Shown piece after piece: positions 35,011-43,966 of a DNA stretch of 53,488 nucleotides. The notes under the pieces are model-generated. The model searched no databases and was not told the DNA's origin. It worked only from the letters and a program-made list of their open reading frames with translations. Source of the DNA: Actinomycetota bacterium (GTDB taxonomy: Bacteria; Actinomycetota; CADDZG01; JAHWKV01); assembly GCA_030447305.1 (NCBI GenBank), contig JAUJPC010000002.1, positions 614,142-667,629 on the forward strand. Reading direction: 5' to 3'. How positions within the stretch are numbered: the first letter of the stretch is position 1; each line of letters begins with the position of its first letter. Made by a program: the position numbers and the translations under genes.

Positions 35011-36130
35011 ATGGATCTGGCGGCCGGGGCGGCGGTTGGCAGCCGGCTCGCTCGGAACCACCTGATGCCTGGATCGAAGTTGTCCAGTGCGGCAGGGGTC
35101 GTGGCCGCTCTGTGCGGTATACAGGCTCAGGAGCTGCCTGCGGCCCGGCTGGCCGTGCGCCCTCGCAGCACCGGCCTTACCGACGCCGGTGTAGAAGCTG
35201 CCCGGATAACCGAAAGATCCTTTGTACGCACCTGGGCGATGCGGGGGACTCTCCACCTGGTGCCGGCGAAGGACCTCGCGTGGATCCGGCGCCTGCTGTC
35301 GCCGGGGATCATCCGAAGGAATGCGCGTCGCAGCGCCCAGCTCGGGCTGGATGAGGGGACGTACCGGCGGGCGATGGTCCTGATCGAGGACGCCTTGTCG
35401 GAGGGCGAAGCCCTGACCCGGGCGCAACTCCGGGAGATCCTGGACCGGCACGGCGTTGATGCGTCAGGCCAGCGTGCGGCTCACCTCCTGCTACGAGCCT
35501 CGGCGGAGGGCTTAATCTGTGAGGGACCGATCTCCAAAGGCAAGCCTGCCTACGTGCTCGTGAGGAAGTGGCTTGCCGGATTGGCCGATGCGCCGTCGGA
35601 CCGCGAATCGGATCTGGTTCGGATCGTCTATCGTTACCTGGATGCCTACGGCCCAGCCGGCCCCGAGGACCTGGCGGCCTGGTCCGGTCTGCCTGTCTCG
35701 GAGTGCCGGGAAGCTTTTCAACTGAGCGGCGGCCTGATTGAGGTGTCCATCAACGGCCGACCGGTTTGGACAACTCCGGAACGTGGGGTCGAGTTCCGGG
35801 AGACTGCGGCGGTCGGCGTCCGGCTCCTGCCCGCTTTTGACACGTTTCTGTTGGGATACCGGAACCGGGACCTTCATCTGAGTCCCCACCATGTCCGCCG
35901 CGTGAATGCCGGAGGGGGAATCGTCAGGCCCGTCGTTCTTGTTGATGGTCGGGTGAAGGGGACCTGGCGGCTGGTCCGCCGGCCGAGCGTCCTGAAACAT
36001 AAAGGTCCAGGCATTTGGGGGGTTGCCGGCATCGCTTTGTGCGGAGTTCGAGGCGGAAGCCGCGGACATCGGCCGTTTTTTGGAGATGCCTTCGTCCCTT
36101 ACTCTGGAATCTGCGTCCTCGCGGGCTTGA
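35011..36130 (+). CDS. winged-helix AlkZ-like DNA-binding protein, frameshifted near the end
   Basis: About 373 residues of the HTH_42 / AlkZ-like family (winged-helix DNA-binding domain protein; AlkZ members are DNA glycosylases that unhook crosslinks). Features: HLMPGSKLSSAAGVVAALCGIQAQE, RTWAMRGTLHLVPAKDLAW, and LLPAFDTFLLGYRNRDL followed by NAGGGIVRPVVLVDGRVKGTW. At 35,990-35,999 the frame shifts. The expected ending (VQAFGGLPASLCAEFEAEAA...) continues in another frame to a stop at 36130; one A too many in AAA explains it. The glycosylase motif was not verified, so the function is tentative. Confidence 0.72.
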
Positions 36131-36147
36131 ACTCCAGCACGAATTCT

Positions 36148-36705
36148 TTAGGCGGTGGCGTCCCCCACGGCAAAGCGTACCCGGTCGGCCACCCGCTTGC
36201 AGAAGGGTGCGTGGTCGTTGGCGACGTACTCGACCTCGAGCTCGTGCTTGCCCGGCTGCAGCTGAAGAGTCTGGTCTGCGTCCCCGGTGCCTGCAGAGTT
36301 CCGTCGCCCAGGGCTTGAATCTGAGGTTCGCCACCCGGAGGCGCGATCAGAACAGTGGTCGGCGGGCCGGTAAAGAGAGCCCGCACTCCTCTTGTGGCAG
36401 TTTCAGGAGATCCGCCACGGGTCGGGTTTCCGACGCGGGTAGTGGGTTTGCAACCAACTCGTGTATTTCCTTGGTGGACGCATTGGTGAGAGTCAGCTTG
36501 GTTCCTGCCTTGACTTGGGCGAAGAAGTCCCTCAAAGCGATAGTCCTGACCGGTGACCTTTAGTGTTCCCCTCAGCCGTCCGGTCGGCCGCAGGCGCTCG
36601 CTTCTCAGCGGCCTCTTCCTGTCCTCCGTCCCCACATGCGGCCACAAGAAGGGCCAGCGCCGTCAAAACAACGATGCGCCACAACAGCTGCGGCGGTCCA
36701 CTCAT
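36148..36705 (-). pseudogene. cupredoxin-like lipoprotein broken by several frameshifts
   Basis: Reading through four single-base shifts (near 36,567, 36,531, 36,388 and 36,270) gives one coherent lipoprotein of about 185 residues. It has a signal peptide (MSGPPQLLWRIVVLTALALL) with lipobox VAAC, a polar spacer, then LKVTGQDYRFEG, VKAGTKLTLTNASTKEIHEL (a His in the cupredoxin position) and LQLQPGKHELEVEYVANDHA with a late Cys (PFCKRV). GGGAG lies 6 bases before the ATG. The reconstruction ends at a TAA. Such dense breaks suggest poor sequence or decay. It may carry electrons or copper outside the membrane. Confidence 0.6.
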
Positions 36706-36819
36706 CTAGTCTCCCGCTCCTTCGTTGGGCCCAATGGCCCAATATCTGCCGGTCGTACTCTACCTAATCAGATCTGAGACGCGGCAAAGGGGTTGCCGCT
36801 TGTAGGAACTGAGTGGGGG

Positions 36820-37149
36820 TTAGGTTGGAGGAGGTGCCTCGCCTGTGGGGTTGAACGGGGAAGTCCGGTCAAGGAGGTCCTTCATGGTGGGCGGTTTGGG
36901 CTCGAGCATGTTGCCGAGGTCCCGGTGCGGCTTGATCTCCGGGTACGGACCGTCGAGGCTGATCTTGTCGGGGGCGGGCGGGTCTCGAAGGACCCCGCGC
37001 CTCATGGGATCCGTGCATGCCGCAGCCCAACTGCTTCGTAAGGCGGCAAGCTGTCGGCTGCCGGCCCCTTTGCGCCGCATTTCACGATAGAGGCGTGCGA
37101 GATCGTCCTGAGATTCCTCGATGCTTTGAGGCTCGGGTTCGTCGCTCAT
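36820..37149 (-). CDS. hypothetical protein downstream of fabI
   Basis: A 109-residue acidic, Pro-rich protein not recognised. The first 45 residues look helical (SIEESQDDLARLYREMRRKGAGSR); the rest is proline-rich and probably disordered. It starts 3 bases after the fabI stop, so it is the last gene of the five-gene minus-strand run 40495-36820. The ribosome-binding site is weak. Confidence 0.62.
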   Translation of the reverse strand: MSDEPEPQSIEESQDDLARLYREMRRKGAGSRQLAALRSSWAAACTDPMRRGVLRDPPAPDKISLDGPYPEIKPHRDLGNMLEPKPPTMKDLLDRTSPFNPTGEAPPPT

Positions 37150-37152
37150 ACC

Positions 37153-37947
37153 CTATGTTTTACCCGATTCTCCGGTGCTCAGCTCCGCTCCCATTGCGTG
37201 GTAGCCCCCATCTACGTGAATCAGCTCGCCGGTGATTCCGGCCGACCAGTCAGAGAGGAGAAAGCCGATGGTCTTTGCGACCGGCACCGGATCGTCGGGC
37301 GTCCAGCCGAGGGGTGCACGGGAACCCCAAGCCGAGACAAGCCGGTCGAAGCCGGGGATGCCCTTGGCGGCGGTCGTGGCCAAGGGACCGGCAGAAACCG
37401 TGTTAACCCGAATGCCGTGGGGACCTAGATCCCTCGCCAGATACCGGGTGATGGACTCCAGGCCCGCCTTGCACACGCCCATCCAGTCGTAGATTGGCCA
37501 GGCCACCCGGCCGTCGAAGTCCAGGCTGACGATGGAGGCGCCGCTCTTCATCAGTGGCATCAGGCCGGCGGCCAGAGACTTGAGCGAGAAGGCGCTCGTC
37601 TTGAAGGCAAGCTCCACGCTCTCCCATGGCGTATTGAGAAACTCGCCGCCCAGCGCATTCTGGGGAGCAAAGGCAACGGCGTGGAGGAATCCGTCCAGTC
37701 CGTCCCACATCGTGGCGATCTGATCCTTAACGCGGGCGATGTCCTCTTCCTTGGTGACGTCAAGCTCGAGAATCTGGGGTGGATCGGGCAGCCGTCGGGC
37801 ACTCATCTCGGTTAGGGCCATGCCCTTGCCGAATCCGGAGAGAACTACCTTTGCGCCCTGCTCCTGGGCGAGGCGGGCTGCGGCGAATGCAATGCTTTTT
37901 TGGGTTAGGACCCCGGTTACGAGAAGCCGCCTGCCCGCCAGAAGCAT
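37153..37947 (-). CDS. fabI: enoyl-[acyl-carrier-protein] reductase, FabI/InhA type
   Basis: A 264-residue short-chain dehydrogenase-type enoyl-ACP reductase. The N-terminus LLVTGVLTQKSIAFAAARLAQEQGA is the FabI/InhA NADH-binding pattern. The catalytic Tyr-x6-Lys is in YDWMGVCKAGLES, and the substrate-loop region follows ATTAAKGIPGF. It completes the fatty-acid elongation cycle. The ATG at 37947 lies 2 bases after the upstream stop; the upstream frame extension has no homology. Confidence 0.92.
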   Translation of the reverse strand: MLLAGRRLLVTGVLTQKSIAFAAARLAQEQGAKVVLSGFGKGMALTEMSARRLPDPPQILELDVTKEEDIARVKDQIATMWDGLDGFLHAVAFAPQNALGGEFLNTPWESVELAFKTSAFSLKSLAAGLMPLMKSGASIVSLDFDGRVAWPIYDWMGVCKAGLESITRYLARDLGPHGIRVNTVSAGPLATTAAKGIPGFDRLVSAWGSRAPLGWTPDDPVPVAKTIGFLLSDWSAGITGELIHVDGGYHAMGAELSTGESGKT

Positions 37948-37949
37948 GG

Positions 37950-38882
37950 CTAAGGGTTGAGCCGCTCGCTGTAGAACGCGATTTTGGTGCCGTCTGGAGA
38001 CCATGCGGCGAAGCGGTCGATGCCGGGGCTGTCGGTTAAGCGCCGCTGATCTGATCCGTCGGCATTCATCAAATAGATCTCCCGATCCTGGTCTCGCACC
38101 GAGTCGAAGGCGATCCTGGTGCCGTCCGGTGACCAGGATGGGAACGTGTCGAAGCCGGGACTGTTGGTGAGGCGGATCTGGCCCGAGCCGTCAGCTTCCA
38201 TCAGGTAGACCTCAAAGTTGCCCCTGCCGTCGCGCTCGCTGATGAACGAGATCTGCGACCCGTTCGGCGACCAGGCGGGCGACCCGTCCACGGCGTCGCT
38301 GTTGGTCAGGCTGCGCGGATTGGATCCGTCGGAGTTCATGACGAAGATCTCAAAGTTTCCGGTCCGATTGCTCTCGAATGCGATCAGGTTTCCGTCCGGG
38401 GAGTAGGCCGCCAGGCCGTCGTTGAAGTCGTTGTTGGTCAAACGGCGCTGGTCGGATCCGTCGGCGTCCATCACATATATCTCCCGGTTGCCGTCGCGGT
38501 CGCTGTTGAAGGCGATCTGTTTTCCGTCGCGCGACCAGTCGGGAGAGAAGTCCTCGGCGTTGTTGTTGGTCAGACGGCGCTGGTCGGATCCGTCGGCGTC
38601 CATCACGTATATCTCGAAGTTGCCGTCGCGGTTGCTGTTAAAAGTGATCCTCTCGCCGTCGGGCGACCATGCTGGAGACGAGTTGACTCCCGGTTCGTCC
38701 GTTATCCGGGTCTGCTCAGAGCCATCGGGATTCATGAAGAAGATGTCCTGAACCTCGCTGGCGGGAGAAGGTGCCGCCTCTGGCGAGTTGTCGGCGCAAG
38801 CTGAGACGGCGAGCATGACCGCCCCCGCAAGGGCCGATGCCGCGACCGCTCCTTTGTTTTTTCGCACGTGCTTTCCTGCCAT
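37950..38882 (-). CDS. lipoprotein with six PD40/TolB-type beta-propeller repeats
   Basis: A 310-residue exported protein. The signal peptide ends in a lipobox (LAVSAC, Cys about residue 29). Then come about six PD40 repeats of 40-43 residues, each built on SPDG.RIAF.S.RDGN.EIYVMDADGSD. The repeats are also visible at DNA level. It resembles TolB but lacks the TolB N-terminal domain, and the organism is probably monoderm, so a TolB role is unlikely. It is more likely an extracytoplasmic binding scaffold. Co-transcribed with fabI. Confidence 0.85.
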   Translation of the reverse strand: MAGKHVRKNKGAVAASALAGAVMLAVSACADNSPEAAPSPASEVQDIFFMNPDGSEQTRITDEPGVNSSPAWSPDGERITFNSNRDGNFEIYVMDADGSDQRRLTNNNAEDFSPDWSRDGKQIAFNSDRDGNREIYVMDADGSDQRRLTNNDFNDGLAAYSPDGNLIAFESNRTGNFEIFVMNSDGSNPRSLTNSDAVDGSPAWSPNGSQISFISERDGRGNFEVYLMEADGSGQIRLTNSPGFDTFPSWSPDGTRIAFDSVRDQDREIYLMNADGSDQRRLTDSPGIDRFAAWSPDGTKIAFYSERLNP

Positions 38883-38922
38883 CCGTCGACCAATAAGGGG
38901 AGTGAAGCGAGCGGTGAAGCGG

Positions 38923-39717
38923 CTAGGCCCGTTTCACCGGTGCTGAAGCTTCCGCCACCGCCAAGGTGGGCCCAACCGAATCTGATGCGGGCAGGGCACG
39001 CACCACCACCTCATCCAGAACCCTATCGTAATCAGACAGCCCCTGGGCGTATGTGCCGTTGCCGTCCGATACGCCCACCGAGCCAAGCGGCGCCCCCATG
39101 GCGGTGAAGTGGCGGGTGTAGGCCGGCAAGGTGTTGTACTTTGCTGCTTCGGCGGCTATCCGGTCGGCTGCCCCTTCCCCGATGGCCGCACGGACGTAGG
39201 CCGCAACCTCGGGCAGTTCGGTCCTACTCGACCGACGGGAGCCTTTAAATATATGGGCTCTTGCCCACGCGATACGCTCGGGCACCATCCAGTTGAGGAG
39301 TACTGTATCGGCGAGCTCGCCTGCAAGTCGGCACATCAGGGGTCCCATGGCTGCCACGGCGATTCTAGGTTCCGCGCCCAGCGTGTCCCGCAGCTCCTCA
39401 ACCGCCTTCCGAACAATGATTAGCGGAGTGGCCGAAGAACCGGCTCCCACTCCCAGAACCAGGCGGTCGAGCGGAATCTCCAGGTCCCGGATGGCGCGGG
39501 CGACCTCATGGGGACTCCGGCGGTCCACGGCGACGACGCCGATTCCAACCCGGATCCGCTCGGTAGCGTCGGCCATATTGGCAGCGGTCCAAATGCCATC
39601 GGCCGCAGGGGTGTCGTTGGTCCAGATGGTGGAGTAGCCGAATCCTTCGACGCCCGTTGCGATCTGCTGGGCCTTGCCGGTGTTCGCGGTGGCCGGAATG
39701 CCGAATCCTCTGGTCAT
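38923..39717 (-). CDS. LLM-class F420-dependent oxidoreductase
   Basis: A 264-residue bacterial-luciferase-like flavin or F420 enzyme. Typical blocks: FGYSTIWTNDTPAADGIWTAA, RIRVGIGVVAVDRRSPHEVA, LVLGVGAGSS and RIAVAAMGPLMCRLAGE. Members reduce or oxidise diverse substrates with coenzyme F420, which is widespread in actinobacteria. The substrate is unknown. It follows the upstream gene by 16 bases in the same operon as fabI. Confidence 0.82.
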   Translation of the reverse strand: MTRGFGIPATANTGKAQQIATGVEGFGYSTIWTNDTPAADGIWTAANMADATERIRVGIGVVAVDRRSPHEVARAIRDLEIPLDRLVLGVGAGSSATPLIIVRKAVEELRDTLGAEPRIAVAAMGPLMCRLAGELADTVLLNWMVPERIAWARAHIFKGSRRSSRTELPEVAAYVRAAIGEGAADRIAAEAAKYNTLPAYTRHFTAMGAPLGSVGVSDGNGTYAQGLSDYDRVLDEVVVRALPASDSVGPTLAVAEASAPVKRA

Positions 39718-39733
39718 TCCGGCGGCTTAATCC

Positions 39734-40495
39734 TCAGGGGAGAAGGTGGCCGGCGACCTCGGAGATGACCGGCCAGATGCGCTCGTCGTCACGGACCAGC
39801 TTGCCAAAATCGTACTCGATTCCATGGCGGTCCCACGCGGTTCCGCTGGTCTCCACGCAGATCTTGGGATCGTCGTTAAGCAGAAGGAACCAGAACCGAT
39901 AGGCCGAGACACCGAAGGGATCCGACTCCTTTACGTGCTTCAGCCGGTCGTGAGCTTCCGGGAACAGCTCGAAGCGGCTCTCCCAGACGCCTCCAAAACC
40001 GTCCGACGTGTCCAGGTAGCCGTTCTCGCAATTCCAGAAGAACTTCCCAAATGAGGCGTTGAAAGCGATGTGGGTCAAGAATCCTGCGATGAAGCGGTAG
40101 ACGGTAACCTCGTTGGTAGCCGGCTTCAGCTTGGCCACCGGCGGCAGACCTGCGAAGGTCGCCAGCTTTCGCATGGGTTCACGGGCGTCGGCGGCATTCA
40201 GAAACTCCGCCCAGAAGTCGGGCCAGTTCTTGAAGGTGAGGGAGCCATTCGGCCTGCGGAAGTGGTACTGGACTCCGCCCAAGCGGTTGAGCTCCAGGCG
40301 CTGATAGGGCTGGTGGCCCGGATCGAGCAGCAACGTCAGGCAATCGTTCTGACCGCCGCCGGGGTGAGTCTGGATGATACGGATCTTGGGATACCGGCGT
40401 GCCATCTCGGCGGCCACCCGCCAGGATGCTATCTCCAGGAGTTGCCGGCTGGGGTGACGCGGGGAATAGGAGGGAGGTATCGTGCGCCCCCTCAT
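39734..40495 (-). CDS. hypothetical protein, possible TY-Chap2-type peptide chaperone
   Basis: A 253-residue soluble protein. The N-terminal pattern LLEIASWRVAAEMARRYPKI then IIQTHPGGGQNDCLTLL resembles proteins annotated as TY-Chap2 putative peptide chaperones in actinobacteria. The rest has many aromatic residues (FRFWFLLLNDDP, NASFGKFFWNCENGY). The match is from memory of a motif and could be wrong. The start is uncertain; a GTG near residue 26 is an alternative. It is first in the fabI operon. Confidence 0.5.
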   Translation of the reverse strand: MRGRTIPPSYSPRHPSRQLLEIASWRVAAEMARRYPKIRIIQTHPGGGQNDCLTLLLDPGHQPYQRLELNRLGGVQYHFRRPNGSLTFKNWPDFWAEFLNAADAREPMRKLATFAGLPPVAKLKPATNEVTVYRFIAGFLTHIAFNASFGKFFWNCENGYLDTSDGFGGVWESRFELFPEAHDRLKHVKESDPFGVSAYRFWFLLLNDDPKICVETSGTAWDRHGIEYDFGKLVRDDERIWPVISEVAGHLLP

Positions 40496-40655
40496 GCCTT
40501 GCGCCCCCCGTTGTCGGGGGCTTTCAACTCATCGGAACAATGCAGCGACCGGGCGTCCGACGATGTCACTATGTGAGCCTTTCCCTACAGAACGTCCTTA
40601 TCTATTAACCCATGGGGCCGTTCTTTACACGTAACGTACTATTGGTGCCGAATCC

Positions 40656-41144
40656 ATGCGATGCCCATTCTGCTCCCATCCCGAAGATCATGTCGTCGAT
40701 TCGCGGATGGCCGAGGAAGGCCGGGCCATCCGGCGACGCCGCCAATGCGGAAGCTGCGGGCAACGCTACACCACCTATGAGCGTATAGAAGAGATCCCCC
40801 TGCTTGTCCAAAAGCGTTCCGGACGGCGTGAAGCTTTCGACAAGGAGAAGCTCATCGCCGGGGTGCGCAAGGCGTGCAAGAACCGGCCGGTCTCCGCTGA
40901 GGACCTCGACAAGCTTGCCGAGGACGTGGTCGACTCGGTGAAAGAAGAGGGCAGCAGCGTAGTTATGAGCGCCGATCTGGGCCTGCAGATCCTAGAGCGG
41001 CTCCGGGTGCTGGACGATGTTGCCTATCTGCGGTTCGCCAGCGTCTACAAGGACTTCCAGGAGCTGAACGATTTCGAGAAAGAGCTCGGCTTCCTCCAAA
41101 AAAAGATTCCGCCGAAGGAGCGCCCGGCCACCCCGTCGATCTAG
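40656..41144 (+). CDS. nrdR: transcriptional repressor NrdR
   Basis: A 162-residue regulator of ribonucleotide reductase genes. The N-terminal zinc ribbon has CPFC and CGSCGQRYTTYER; an ATP-cone follows from about residue 46 (KRSGRREAFDKEKL). It senses ATP/dATP and represses nrd genes at NrdR boxes. No nrd gene is in the window. The next gene, dUTPase, also belongs to nucleotide metabolism. Confidence 0.95.
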   Translation: MRCPFCSHPEDHVVDSRMAEEGRAIRRRRQCGSCGQRYTTYERIEEIPLLVQKRSGRREAFDKEKLIAGVRKACKNRPVSAEDLDKLAEDVVDSVKEEGSSVVMSADLGLQILERLRVLDDVAYLRFASVYKDFQELNDFEKELGFLQKKIPPKERPATPSI

Positions 41145-41313
41145 GGAGGTTCCGGCTCGGCGGCATGGCCACCGAGTTCGGGGCAAACCGACCGTAGTCG
41201 AGATTTTTTCCCGTACCCAGCCTTCGGCGGAATCCCGCCTGATAAGGTGCGTCGGCAACTTCCCCACTAGCGGACTGATGATCTTGGAATCTCACTTCCA
41301 AGACGGAGGGTCA

Positions 41314-41778
41314 GTGGGACGAAGCACCAAGAATCCGAGCGAAGTTCGGCGAGTTCAGATCATGCGCCTGGATCCTGACATGCCCATGCTGACCCCCGCC
41401 AGACCTGGGGATGCAGGAGTGGATCTGAGGGCTGCTGAGGCGGTGTCTCTTGAGCCGGGAGAGCGAACACTGATTGCCACCGGCATTGCAGTCGCCATCC
41501 CCGAGGGTTCCGCAGGATTCGTACAGCCCCGCTCCGGGATGGCCATTCAAAAAGGGCTGGGCCTGCTCAATTCACCGGGTTTGATCGACTCGGGCTATCG
41601 GGGCGAGATCAAAGTGATCGCTATCAATCTGGATTCAAAGACGCTCGAGATAGGGCGCGGCGACCGGATCGCTCAGCTGGTGATAGTGCCCGTCCCTCCT
41701 GTGGCTTATGAAGAGGTTACCGAACTCCCGGACTCGGAACGAGGCACCGCCGGCTTCGGGTCAACGGGTACCGGCTAG
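41314..41778 (+). CDS. dut: dUTP diphosphatase
   Basis: A 154-residue dUTPase that hydrolyses dUTP to dUMP. All five motifs are present: AGVDLRA, PRSGMA, GLIDSGYRGEI, GDRIAQLVI and RGTAGFGSTG. The GTG at 41314 follows GGAGGG closely; an ATG at 41278 and an ATG at the MRLDPD segment are alternatives. It lies 170 bases after nrdR and before tRNA-Gly. Confidence 0.93.
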   Translation: MGRSTKNPSEVRRVQIMRLDPDMPMLTPARPGDAGVDLRAAEAVSLEPGERTLIATGIAVAIPEGSAGFVQPRSGMAIQKGLGLLNSPGLIDSGYRGEIKVIAINLDSKTLEIGRGDRIAQLVIVPVPPVAYEEVTELPDSERGTAGFGSTGTG

Positions 41779-41867
41779 CAGTCGACGGGGGGCCGGAGCC
41801 GGGCAAGCATTCCCGCGGCCGATCGGTCTTGGCTCCATCTGCGAGGACTGATACGATGGGTCCTCCC

Positions 41868-41943
41868 GCGGACGTGGCTCAGTTGGTAGAGCATCACCTT
41901 GCCAAGGTGAGGGTCGCCGGTTCGAATCCGGTCGTCCGCTCCA
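41868..41943 (+). tRNA. tRNA-Gly (GCC), CCA end encoded
   Basis: A complete cloverleaf. The acceptor arm GCGGACG pairs with CGTCCGC (41933-41939), the D-arm carries GGCTCAGTTGGTAGAGC, the anticodon arm ACCTT-GCC-AAGGT gives anticodon GCC, and the T-arm carries GGTTCGAATCC. The discriminator T is followed by an encoded CCA. It marks the boundary between the housekeeping part and the accessory region; tRNA 3' ends are common integration sites. Confidence 0.96.
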
Positions 41944-42404
41944 GATTTCCGACCGAATTTGTGCGTGGCGCTGGGAACTCTTAGGTGCACTAGGTCGGCC
42001 CGATTCGGCTTTGACCCGCAGCCCGTCCGTCAAATGTCCGTCGCAGGAGTCGCACGGGCGTTCGTCGCCCCGGGATCACTCAGCAAAGATGACGGTTGTC
42101 GGACTGGTCTTTCTGCTTACTGGGGGCTAGTGCTCAACGAGGTCGATCAAAATTATGGGCGCACCGTCGGAGTCGACGGGTCGCCACGCCGCACCCACGA
42201 CGCCAAACACCGAGAAGCTCTACAGCGGGGATGACCCCCCGCTACAAGGCCAGGGCGGCCAAGCTCGACGCACTGAACGTCGCGCCTGTCGAGACCGCAG
42301 AACCGGACTCCTTCATCGACGAACCTGTCGACGTGGTCGAGCCGAACGAGCCCCCGGGTCCCCCGAACCTATCCGCATCAGCTCTCTGCCGGGAGGCTAG
42401 CTTC
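41944..42404. other. gap after tRNA-Gly with relics and no intact gene
   Basis: 461 bases without a convincing gene. It holds the duplicated tail of a replication-relaxation gene (42073-42212). It also holds a plus-strand frame from 42231 (63 codons, MTPRYKARAAKLDALNV..., acidic and proline-rich), which could be a fragment of something but has no recognisable partner. Confidence 0.5.
42073..42212 (-). pseudogene. 3' remnant of a second replication-relaxation gene (repeat copy A)
   Basis: About 140 bases closely similar to 48922-49057. On the minus strand, 42129-42210 encodes GVVGAAWRPVDSDGAPIILI and a few more residues, then a stop. This matches the last 27 residues of the gene at 48973. The 5' part of the gene is missing. 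It points to an earlier insertion, or a duplicated end, of the same kind of element beside the tRNA gene. Confidence 0.75.
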
Positions 42405-43542
42405 CTAGCTGTCAGCCGGTGAACCGGCGGCGACTGGACTGCCTCGCACCGGCCGGCCGTTCATTACTCGCCGCTCGTTGTCTCGAAATCGGGGCTCATA
42501 GTGCGTAAAGAAGACCTTGCCGACGAGGTCCCTGCGGCTCCGGACCCCGGTCTTCTCGAAGATGGTCTTGAGATGCTGTTGAACGGTGTGCGGGGAGACA
42601 AAGAGTGCCTCGGCGATCTCGGCCGTTGAATCCCCGCGAAGCACCAGCCGGGTGACCTCCTGCTCCCGTTCCGTCAGCTGGTACGCCGACATCAGGAGTG
42701 GGGAGATCCTTGCCGGATGGGCCGGCTCGATGATAACCGCTACCTGCCGGGCACCCGACCCGACCATCGAAGCCCCATGCAGGACGACCCAGCGGCCACC
42801 TTTGGTAAGCACCCGGAGAGTTCTCATCCTCGGCGGACCTCAGAGCCCGGCCCGCCGCCAGTACCGACGGCGGCAGGGAGTTGTCGCGTTGCCACCTTCC
42901 GTGCGGTAGCTCCTCGAGCCAGCGCTCGACTCCCGGCGTGAGCGATGCCACCGTCCAGTCGTCCCGCAGGATGACCAGGCCCGGGGCCTCGGGACCATCG
43001 GGTTCGGACGCTTCGCCGATAAGAAGGCCGCGATGCGCGCCCGCCGCCAGGTGAGATGCGATACGTCGCATGAAGTCGATTTCGTCCTTGTTGAAGAGTG
43101 GGCGGTTTGGCTCCCTGTAGAGCCCGACCACGCCCCATACCGCCCCGCCGCGATCCCGAAGGGCCACCAGAAGCTCTTGGTCTCCGCCGTAGGGAGCGAC
43201 GAACTCGCGCCATGAGTAGCTCTTGGAGGGATCTCCGCCGGTCGCCTCATGGATGGTGGAAGCGCCCCGCTCCGAACGGGCAACGATCGAGAGCGACTGG
43301 TACTCCTCCTCGTGCAGGTACTCGTAAGCAAGCCACTCGTCGGGCAGCTCCGGGAGCTCGGTCTGATAGTGGCTGGTGGCAAGCAGTGAAGCCGGGTCGA
43401 CGGTGAACCAGCACGGCGTCGGCAAGTGCGGCACGACCTTTGCAATAAGGGGGGTGCACTCCTGCCAGAAGGACACCAGGTCCAGGCCCTGCTCGGCCAG
43501 CCTGGCAATCCGGGATTCGGTCAGTTCGCTCGAATAACTCAC
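42405..43542 (-). CDS. LuxR-family regulator with sensor domain, frameshifted
   Basis: About 378 residues in two frames. The first part is a GAF-like sensor region ([53 protein letters not shown]). The second contains the LuxR helix-turn-helix: [40 protein letters not shown]. The break lies near 42,820-42,850, where one missing base would rejoin the frames. The GTG at 43542 is chosen because the family match begins there; an ATG at 43611 is possible. It is divergent from the SnoaL-like/cupin pair, which it might control. Confidence 0.75.
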
Positions 43543-43628
43543 ACCCCAATGGTACGGCGCCCGGCGCCGGCCCGAAATACCACATTTGTGGAATAGGCCG
43601 CTTCGCTCCATCCCTCTACCTTGTTGCC

Positions 43629-43953
43629 ATGAACAAAGGCGCGAACCCCCGAAGAGCTGGAGACGCTACTGGAGGACGCCCTGGTAATCGAGGACCTCAG
43701 CGCACTGGCGGAACTGTTCGAGGAGTGGGCGGTCCTGGCTGCCGGGTGCAGCTTGCCTGAGGTCCGAGGCAGCCGGGAAGCGGCCAAGGCACTCGCCGGT
43801 ATCCACGACGAAGCCCGGCCGTACCTGGCCGGTCCTCGGCGGGTGGTCCAGATCCGCAGTCGGGCCCTGGTGGTGACCCATCAGGGAGCCAACGTGGTGC
43901 ACCGCGGGGATGACGGCGCCTGGCGATACGAGGTTTTGCATCTGTGGACGTAG
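43629..43953 (+). CDS. SnoaL/NTF2-like small protein, frameshifted in a C-run
   Basis: About 107 residues. From ATG 43629 the frame breaks after MNKGAN in a run of five C (43646-43650). With one C fewer it reads PEELETLLEDALVIEDLSAL, AELFEEWAVLAAG and on to VVTHQGANVVHRGDDGAWRY, the pattern of SnoaL/NTF2-like (YybH-type) proteins. Such folds act as small-molecule enzymes or binding proteins. It lies 14 bases before the cupin gene, so the two are probably one unit. Confidence 0.65.
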
Positions 43954-43966
43954 AGAGGAGACGTAC

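Noticed and set aside
37950-38882. Assignment as TolB of a Tol-Pal system
   Set aside because: The N-terminal TolB domain and any tolA, tolQ, tolR or pal gene are missing, and the organism appears to be an actinobacterium.
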